Of a DNA stretch of 64,000 bases, positions 57,201 through 64,000 are shown piece after piece. The stretch's first letter is position 1; the number at the start of each line of letters is the position of its first letter. The position numbers and the translations under genes are program-made. Location of the stretch: positions 5,952,001-6,016,000 of the forward strand of contig NC_071329.1 of NCBI RefSeq assembly GCF_010183535.1, read 5' to 3'. This DNA comes from Caenorhabditis remanei. Its lineage: Eukaryota; Nematoda; Chromadorea; Rhabditida; Rhabditidae. The notes beneath the pieces are model-generated. The model was not told where the DNA came from. It made no database searches and saw only the letters and a list, made by a program, of their open reading frames with translations.

Positions 57201-57637
57201 TGAAAACAGAAGTCAACGACTGAAAACTGCTTCTACGACATGTGGTATTCGATGGATTTCAAGGACATGACTGCCGGACAAACTTCTGATTTCTAAGTCT
57301 AATTTGCTGTGTTTTCTTCTTATTTTTATCATTTTTAATGTTCCTTCTATCTTTCTTTTAATAAAATAGTAATTTTATCTCAATTCTTCTTTGTTAAATG
57401 ACAATCTCAACCGGAAAAAAAATAGGGAGAGGGCTGGCAGTGCGATCGACTACGTCCGCGCGCGGACTCAAAACGGACCGTATACGGACCACATACAATC
57501 CTCTGCGAATTCGTGCTGAGTCCACGCGCGGCCCATATATCGTCCATATTGCGTCCGTGGCGGACTACCTGTGATAAAGGGTCTGGAGGGGAGTCATGAA
57601 TAGACGAGGAGAGGCAGTAGAGCGGGGAAGGGGCTGC

Positions 57638-57677
<40 letters not shown>

Positions 57678-59442
57678 AGCGGCCCGAAGAAGTCATGTAA
57701 TATATCACTCCGCAATGCTTCTTAGAAATTATTTTTCCAAACGAACCGATTTAACTTTAGGCAACATTGGATTCCTAAACATCATTGAATCGGTTTGTCC
57801 CATCGCAATTTTTCCAATGACGTCGAGAGTGAATTCTTGGTAATAGCTGAAAATAATAATTATAAAATGAAAAAAATGTCTCGAAAAACGTACTCCAACA
57901 TATTCAAAACCTTCCCTCCTGCACTCCCTGTTTCCAGATGTCTCATCAGTTCAACCACCGACTCCTCTACAGTTTTCATAATGTTTCTCAAACTTTTATT
58001 AGAGAATGTTGGAGAAGACAACGTCCTCAATCTCTTCCATCGATGCCCTTGGGATGCAAACACATGAACACGTTTGTTCTTATTTGGGTCCCCTTGGAGT
58101 GGGTTCAGTTTTCTTCCGTAGAAGTTATCGAATTGTTTCACGAATACTTCATTGACGAATTCCGGGTCAGACACTACCAGAGTCTTCTGAACGCCTTCAG
58201 TGATGCCATAGACAGGTCCGTATTCCTGGAAATGAAAGTTAAAGTGTTTGTGGTTCATGATATTTTTGAATCGAGAATTTTGGTCAATAGGTTTTGGTCC
58301 TCAGTTTTAAAATCCTCTGAAATCAGCGAAAATTTTCGGAATAACTGAAATAAATCAACTCAAAAAGATTGATCTGCGTATCCAAATGCCACAGCAAAAC
58401 GTCCAATTTGAAAAATTAAAATTTGAATTTGCCTTGAAGTCTAATGGAGCGCGTTTAATTTCAGTACTCACCCCTAGATCCCGTGTAGTGAAACTTGCCG
58501 GAGCACTGTAATAGAACGGCACCCCTATATGCTCAGAATTCATGACTACATGTATTTTTTCTTAATTCGGATCAACGTCACCGAATAACCACTAGATTAA
58601 AAAACTTAACGTCTAGAAACGATACCGTTAATAAGTTTCAGAAATACAAAAGTTTCTCTGAAAAGCGGTTGAAAAATATAACGACATGCCGTTATAAAAT
58701 AGTTTTCACTCTCACTAGAGAACGCTGATTTCAAATATATACCGTAAATACTGTATTATAACGGCATGCCGTTATATTTTTCAACTGCCTCCGAGAGAAA
58801 TTTTGTGATTTCAGAAACTCATTAAAATTAAACGAAAAAAACTTTTTTGGGCGTTCTATTTGCAGATCTAGAAGTGACCAAACACGGTGCTTCTAATCAA
58901 AACCAGTAAAAAACACTGGTATAATCATATTATTGGGTTCTGAGTATAGATGGAGTGCCGTTATAATACAGGTGCCGTTCTATTACAGGTGCCGTTATAA
59001 TACAGTATTTACGGTATTCAGTTTTTGCCCTCGAGGCCTGATATACTTAAAGATTTGTGAAAAAGTACTTTCCCTGTACTTGAAAATGCCTCTAGGGCAA
59101 AAACTGAATGTATATTTGGAATCCGTGTTTTCTCTTCTTTACAATGATATAAGTCACGTCCAATAACTCCACGGTCACTTTGCGGCCATTCCTAGTCAGA
59201 TATAGTACTTCTCATTTTTGCAGAGTTTCGATGTATTTTACCCAAAATGTCCTCACCTTCGTCCAATCCCTCCACACTCTAACCGCTGGATATTCATAGT
59301 TTCGGAACAGATGAGTGACTCCTGAGAACGGATATCCGCGTGGTCCCTTGACTCCTTTTCTCATCCAATACGTCCACATCCATACGTAATAGGATAGAAA
59401 TCCGATGAAGAAGGTAGTTATTAGGAGAAGACTGAAACTCAT
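54255..59442 (-). CDS. cyp-13A-like: Cytochrome P450, CYP13A-like, gene 4 (5.2-kb gene with repeat-filled introns)
   Basis: Exons 59442-59257, 58225-57894, 57846-57747, 56410-55854, 55058-54915, 54498-54255; 520 aa. N-terminal anchor [20 protein letters not shown] and [18 protein letters not shown]-helix [19 protein letters not shown]-helix AGYDTT; K-helix [13 protein letters not shown]; heme loop [10 protein letters not shown]. Complete, probably active microsomal monooxygenase. Introns 1, 3 and 5 are long: intron 3 (~1.34 kb) contains a tRNA-Gly gene and a TIR element, intron 5 an F2 foldback repeat, intron 4 a 145-bp hAT MITE, intron 1 nested repeats. A TATATAAAG (59,746-59,754) lies ~305 bp upstream of the ATG. 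Confidence 0.9.
54545..54805. repeat. Foldback repeat family F2, copy in last intron of P450 gene 4
   Basis: Shares TTTTGCCCTCGAGATC, CAAAGTTTGGCACACC, TTGGAATTAGCGTTTTCTCA and GATATAGGTCACGTCC with the copy at 37,255-37,610, inserted in the corresponding intron of a paralogous gene, so it may predate the duplication. Confidence 0.65.
55532..55676. mobile_element. 145-bp hAT-type MITE with 8-bp target duplication
   Basis: Ends CAGAGTTGCGCG and CGCGCAACTCTG are exact inverted repeats, flanked by TTCGGCAG on both sides (55,524-55,531 and 55,677-55,684). The interior is iterated CCGACTTCC/CTTCCGGCTTCCGAC. A degraded copy is at about 27,143-27,443. Confidence 0.9.
56460..56531 (-). tRNA. tRNA-Gly(UCC) inside intron 3 of P450 gene 4
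   Basis: Minus-strand gene starting GCGTTCGTGGTGTAATGGTC, with acceptor stem GCGTTCG/CGAACGC, anticodon loop CTTCCAA (TCC), B box GGTTCGATTCC in a CGGGG/CCCCG-type stem, and discriminator A. No intron. It lies in the same orientation as the host P450. Confidence 0.95.
56539..57575. mobile_element. 1.0-kb terminal-inverted-repeat element abutting tRNA-Gly
   Basis: Termini ATCACAGGTAGT and ACTACCTGTGAT are inverted repeats. Both ~180-bp subterminal regions are GC-rich arrays of GCGGACCGTATATGG/AGTCCGCGCGCGGAC-type words; the middle (about 56,760-57,400) is AT-rich and has no transposase frame. One end lies 7 bp from the 5' end of the tRNA gene. Non-autonomous, family not recognised. Confidence 0.75.
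57640..57671 (+). repeat. (GA)n microsatellite
   Basis: About 16 uninterrupted GA units in intron 3 of P450 gene 4. Confidence 0.9.
58660..59200. repeat. Nested repeats in intron 1 of P450 gene 4
   Basis: Contains TTGAAAAATATAACG with ACATGCCGTTATA, repeated AACGGCATGCCGTTATATTT, GTGCCGTTATAATACAG twice, and an F2 arm pair (GTTTTTGCCCTCGAGGCC and AGGGCAAAAACTGAATGT). The ATATAACGGCATG word also occurs near 50,490 and 53,345. Confidence 0.6.
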
Positions 59443-61482
59443 GTCTGAAAAAGAAAATGGGTTAGAGGGATCTGGAAATGGGAAAAGAATAGAGAAGACG
59501 AGAAAATAGTGAGTTAGATGTTTGGAAGGACGAAAAGTTCGAAACGAAGATCGAAGACTTTTCTGCCTTATGACATATGCATTGCTCGAAATTACTACGG
59601 TCTACAAGGATTTCTACTTTCTATGACAACTTTTCAGACGGTTTCGGAAGAAGCCCTTGAAAATTGTAAGCTAGAAACATTTTATTTAAAATGAAATGTC
59701 TTTAACTAAAATATTATTTGATATCATGTATCCCCACACCGCTGTCTTTATATACCATTTCCCGTCCTCTCTCCATAATTTGTTTACTCTCTACTCACCC
59801 CTAACACCTGGTCACAAAACACTTTTATGTATAGAGTTTTGGCAACAAATCACAGTGGTTTGTGATGCGAGAAGGGAAGAAAATGATGGAAGAAGTTGTG
59901 ATTGTTTCGATTTTTGAGGTAGTGGTGATGAATGAAAACATTGATAAGAATCAATTGAACAGAATATTGTCTAGTTTTTCTAGAGATTTTTTTGTTTTAA
60001 ATTTTCATGTTTTATAATTTTGAAAAAAAAACAACTGCTTTAATCTTTATCTTTTTAATCCGAAAAATTGAAAACAAAAAATGTTTGCTCGTTGAGCATT
60101 TACAGTACTACCGTAACCATGAGCCGAAGTTCAAATTTTTGCATATGGGTTACTGATGACCGATCGTATCTGTTTTTATAAAAATCTCGCCCTAGGACAC
60201 TCGTTGCTCAAATCTTACAGAGAACGCGCTATATATATATATATACATATTTGTGGTCTGTTGTGATGTTTTCATATCATAATGTATGAGTTTCGGCGAG
60301 TTCATTTTCATACTTCAAGAATTTTTTAATTCGGTCCATAGCCCGCTGAAAGCAAGCGCCGGAAAGTATGGTCATTGAGATGGCCGAAGAAAGTTGAGGG
60401 CCGTGGCCTAGAAATACGATTTCGGACGCATTGATTTTTTGAATTTTGATGGTATTTTCGATTATTTTTGTTAGCAGCATACTGAAAAAATCAACAGAAA
60501 GTTTGGTCAGCGAGAATTTTCTAGAAATTTCACTTCGGTAAAGTTGTTTTTTCAGTATTCTGCTCTTTCTGCCGTCATTTTCAATAGTTTTAAGTGTTTT
60601 TCAATCAATATTTGCCATTTTCTATCGAATTCATTGAAGAAATACAACAAAACTGATCGAAAATACCGTCAAAATTCAATAAATCAACAGGTCCACCAAA
60701 CTTTCCGGCGCTCGCTTTCAGCGGGCTATGAACCGAATTAAAAAATTCTTGAAGTATGAAAAGGAACTCGCCGAAACTCATACAATATAATATGAAAACA
60801 TCACAACAAACCACAATACGCCTTTAAAATAAGGAAGAAAATGGGAGATAATTTAATAGGTGAAAAACAACCGGGAGAAGAAAAACCATGGATTCAGCAA
60901 GTTAAGAAAGGAAAAGAACACCGGGAGGAGGAGACAGGTTAATTTTAGAAACGAGTAATACAGTACAGCTCAAAAGGTTATCTTCGGCTGTTTTCTGTGA
61001 AAAATTACCAACTTTGACAGTGTTTTTTCGGTGTCCCCTGATTGTCCTACGAGTATTATTTTGTTTAGGCTGAATAGAGCAAAAATATCACATTATTTTT
61101 TTAGCTGACCATTTTTTTTGTAGGGGCACTATCTGGAAAGTTACAGGTATTCAAAGTCATTTTCCAGGAATTGCTGTTTAGTAAATGTTCTTATTCAGTT
61201 GTAAAACGCGAAGTCCTAATTTGGATGATTCTGCTTTGCACCTATTCAGTTCTGACTATAAAAAGTTTTAACCAGGACGGCTCTGATTCAGGACAGTTCT
61301 GTTACAGTCTTAGTTTCGATTCATACCAGTTCTGATTCGGTTGGTTCGGATTCGGGACATTTCCAAGCTCATTCTCCAAGCTCGCCAATAGAATTCTCCA
61401 AGAAATTTTACAATTTTCAACTTTGATAGTTTTACGTGAATGTCTGGTAGGCTCAGGACAACGTGTTCACGTTTTCAAACCA
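59443..61482. other. Intergenic region with a 570-bp foldback element
   Basis: No gene was recognised. A TATATAAAG for P450 gene 4 is at 59,746-59,754 on the minus strand. The main feature is the palindromic element at 60,250-60,822. A TCTGATTC/GTTCTG-type degenerate direct repeat runs from ~61,245 to 61,350. Confidence 0.45.
60250..60822. mobile_element. 570-bp palindromic element
   Basis: Arms TTGTGGTCTGTTGTGATGTT, TGTATGAGTTTCGGCGAGTT, CTTCAAGAATTTTTTAATTC and GCCCGCTGAAAGCAAGCGCC are repeated in inverse order and complement on the right side; each arm is ~230 bp. No coding capacity. Confidence 0.85.
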
Positions 61483-61489
61483 TATAAAG
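61483..61489 (+). promoter_or_regulatory. TATA box of the 97-aa gene
   Basis: TATAAAG ~67 bp before the ATG, followed by a second CTATAAAA 8 bp downstream. Confidence 0.5.
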
Positions 61490-61549
61490 CCTATAAAAAC
61501 TCAATTTCCATTATTTATCAAATATTTCCATTTTGAAACCACTCCACTC

Positions 61550-61843
61550 ATGGATCCCCAATACTCGTCTTCCATTCAACAGCTCATCGAAAAAGCAGCA
61601 TACTATCGAGAGACGTTGGCTGTTTCGCAAGATGGAATAACAACTTGTATGGAATTTGAACAACAATACAGTGATATGATGAAATGGGAGCAAGAGAACC
61701 ATAAATCGATGGGAGTCGATTACTGTAAGCTGTCAGACAAAAACAAAAAGGATTTGGCATTCTATCAAAAAACTGCGATGAAAAGTCAGAAAAAGTTGGA
61801 TAAAGTATTGGAAAAAGCGGATAAGCTGGGAATTGTTGCCTAG
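61550..61843 (+). CDS. Single-exon 97-aa helical charged protein, unknown function
   Basis: The frame starts MDPQYSSSIQQLIEKAAYYR and ends KKLDKVLEKADKLGIVA. The internal ATG at 61,550 is preferred to an upstream in-frame one (61,463), because the upstream codons overlap the TATA box and look non-coding. The product is polar and almost entirely helix-forming with two cysteines; no signal peptide or membrane segment. A 3' AATAAAG lies ~110 bp after the stop. The lack of introns contrasts with all neighbours and suggests a retrocopy or young gene. It lies convergently with P450 gene 5, whose stop codon is ~165 bp away. Confidence 0.7.
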   Translation: MDPQYSSSIQQLIEKAAYYRETLAVSQDGITTCMEFEQQYSDMMKWEQENHKSMGVDYCKLSDKNKKDLAFYQKTAMKSQKKLDKVLEKADKLGIVA

Positions 61844-62009
61844 GCAAGGTAATCCATTAGGAATCAAAAACTGGAATTTACAAAGCATACCATGTTTCAG
61901 ACTTGTCAATCTTCTCAGTACGACAACTACTTCAAACAAATTGGTTATGACAAAATAAAGTATTTTTATTTGTTTCATTGAATCAATTCGTAATAATATG
62001 AAAACACAA

Positions 62010-64000
62010 CTATTCCCTCGCCACCAAATGCATCCAAACACTAGTCGGTTGTGTAGTTGCTCTTCCCACCAGTTTCATCGGTAATTCAGTTTTCGAGCCA
62101 GTTTCAAAAGAGTATTTCCGTAGGATGTGAGCCAATAACATTTTCTCCTCCATGTAAGCCAAACGCATTCCAATACATTGACGAGGCCCTAACCCGAAAG
62201 AAAGGAAGGTTTGGTGTGAGTTGGGTGGGGATTCCCATCTGTAACAAAACTACAGTACTTGCCATAAAGAACATTTTCAGATAGTAGTTGAAAATGTTCA
62301 ACTTTGGGTGTGTGAGACGGTCTCCCTGATGGTATCACAATATCGATTGTTTATGAATTGTATAGATCACATGTATAGCTCCATGTTTGTAGGTGATAAC
62401 TTTTTCGTACGGGCACATCCTAATAAGTTCCAGGCAGTCAATGTAAACTGCTTAAAAATCTCTTAATTTATTACTGAAAAAGAGCAACAGTGGCGAGAAA
62501 TTACTTCGACGATTGCTAAAAGAGAGATTTTGAGCAGTTTACATTGACTGCCTGGAACATATTAGGATGTGCCCGTACGAAAAAGTTGTCAACTACAAAC
62601 ATGGAGCTATACATGTGATCTGTACATTTCATAAACAATTTATATTGTGATATCATCAAAAAGTCCGTCTCACGACCAAGGTTGAGAATTTTCAACTAAA
62701 ACCTAGCATTGACCTACCTCTCCGGCTTAAATTTATTCGCGTCATCTCCCCAAATCTTTGGATCCGTATGTATCGCCCATGTATTGGCGACTACGTGTAC
62801 TCCCTTCTCTATCCGAATCCCATCTCCAATTACAGTATCGTTCATGCAGGTTCTGGAGTTGGCTCTGATATAAATCCTTCATTTCTGAAAATTTATTTTG
62901 ATGAACTTACGGCGATGCCAATGGATATAATCTCAAGGTCTCCTTCATGACACATTCCAAATATTTCAGTTTAGAGAGATGATCGAATGTAATTTCCGAG
63001 TCTTGACATTCTCTATCCAGTTCTGCTTGTAACTTCCTCTGAACTTCTGGATGGGTAGCCAGAAGGTAAGTAGTGAACGATAGAGAGAGTGCAGTTGTGT
63101 CAAATCCGGCGATGATGAATAACGTGCATTGAGATATAATTTCATCCTTTGTCAGGCGTTTTGAGATTTTAGCATGACTATTTTTCAGACTGTAATCCTT
63201 TGAACTGATATCATTCTCCACTTCTTCTGACTTCGCATCCAAAAACAGATCAATAAAATCTTGAGGCTCTTCCGGATAATTCTCATCTTTTGACCTCTCC
63301 TCAATCCTCTTCTGTACCGCCTTCTCCACAGTCTTCCATATCAAACTTGGATCAGTTTTCGAGGGAAGGAAATTCCCAAACCTTTGAATAGCCCATTTCA
63401 ACAAGTCAACCATAGCTGGGGAGACTGCTCCAATCATCATAATTTTCTGTCGGCTCTCTCCAAAAATCGAGCGGACATGAGGGAATAGAGGGTTCTGGAA
63501 CATTTGAGAGTCGGTTTGACCCATAGCGATTCGGCCAATCACGTCGAGAGTGAACTCTTGGTAGAAACTAGAACTTTAGGATCAGAACTATAAAAAGGAA
63601 CTTTGAAAAACTTACTGTAACATATCGATTTGCTGTCCGTCTGTAGTTTGGTTTTCGATGTGACGTAGAAGTTCCAGTGAGCATTCTTCAATAGTTCCAG
63701 TCACTTTTCTCAAACTGTTATTAGAGAAAGTGGGACTGGAAATTGTCCTTAACCTCTTCCACCTGAATCCTTGAGCCATGAACATACTCGCCTTTTTATC
63801 TTTCTCTGGATCTCCATGAAGTGCATTTAGCTTTCTTCCATAGAAATTGTCAAACTGTTTCACAAATACTTCATTCACAATTTCTGGGTCAGAAATAACA
63901 AGAGTCTTCTTGATACCTTCCGTGAACCCGAATATTGGGCCGTAGATCTAGAATTCTTAGTGTTTTCAAAGAATTCAGAAGAAAAATTACTCACCTTTCC
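62010..64000 (-). CDS. cyp-13A-like: Cytochrome P450, CYP13A-like, gene 5 (5' end beyond window)
   Basis: Partial: visible exons are the last bases of exon 1 (64000-63995), ~63947-63617, ~63571-62912, ~62879-62720 and ~62239-62010. C-helix [33 protein letters not shown]-helix AGFDTT, K-helix KETLRLYP, KPERW, heme FGLGPRQCIG. The stretch between KPERW and the heme loop differs from its sisters: ESPPNSHQTFLSFGLG instead of an [23 protein letters not shown] segment, shorter by about four residues and with Ser for the Pro next to the heme loop. The frame is open, so it may be functional with an altered proximal face. The last intron contains a foldback element. The first exon continues past the right edge. 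Confidence 0.88.
62284..62701. mobile_element. Foldback element in last intron of P450 gene 5
   Basis: Inverted arms: TAGTTGAAAATGTTCAAC, GTGTGAGACGGTCT, GTATCACAATAT, AGATCACATGTATAGCTCCA, TTTTTCGTACGGGCACATCC and CAGGCAGTCAATGTAAACTG each recur as complements on the other side, around a ~75-bp AT-rich centre. No transposase. Confidence 0.85.

Overview
The window looks like nuclear DNA of a Caenorhabditis-type nematode. Genes have many short exons split by ~45-60 bp AT-rich introns with TTTTCAG acceptors, start codons usually sit just after a further TTTCAG (the expected spliced-leader trans-splice site), and foldback MITE-like repeats are abundant. All exon models come from reading splice signals and reading-frame phase by eye; no search was run.

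Region 1 (about 1-20,050) is a head-to-tail array of twelve minus-strand membrane-protein genes (called paralogues 1-12 by coordinate), each about 270-370 aa, that I read as a lineage-specific expansion of superaquaporins (AQP11/12 type). Paralogue 12 keeps the most standard pore motif (NPI); in the others the Asn of the second NPA box is His (eight genes), Tyr, Gln or Asp. Most end in Lys/Arg-rich tails, some with ER-retrieval-type dilysines. Nine of the twelve are preceded by the same ~80-bp non-coding module.

Region 2 (20,050-27,900) holds a plus-strand nine-exon gene for a PDZ protein with a ZASP-like (ZM) motif, i.e. an ALP/ZASP-type Z-disc/dense-body protein. Its introns and 5' flank carry at least six copies of one foldback repeat and an antisense tRNA-Lys gene.

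Region 3 (27,900-64,000) is a CYP13A-like cytochrome P450 cluster: two plus-strand and three minus-strand genes (the last cut by the window end), with a type-B carboxylesterase between the first two. One P450 has lost the AG of a splice acceptor. Embedded are a ~6-kb gene-poor stretch, a gene for a small secreted precursor containing a CxFxPIxC core like allatostatin-C, a 60-aa four-exon microprotein gene, a tRNA-Gly inside a P450 intron beside a terminal-inverted-repeat element, and a 97-aa single-exon gene. P450 plus carboxylesterase suggests xenobiotic or lipid metabolism. From memory, C. elegans aqp-10 and the cyp-13A cluster are both on chromosome II, so this may be the orthologous neighbourhood with a large aquaporin expansion.

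The most unusual items are the aquaporin array with its altered pore motifs, a foldback element that appears to have become an intron in paralogue 4, the shared upstream module, and the PISCF-like peptide.
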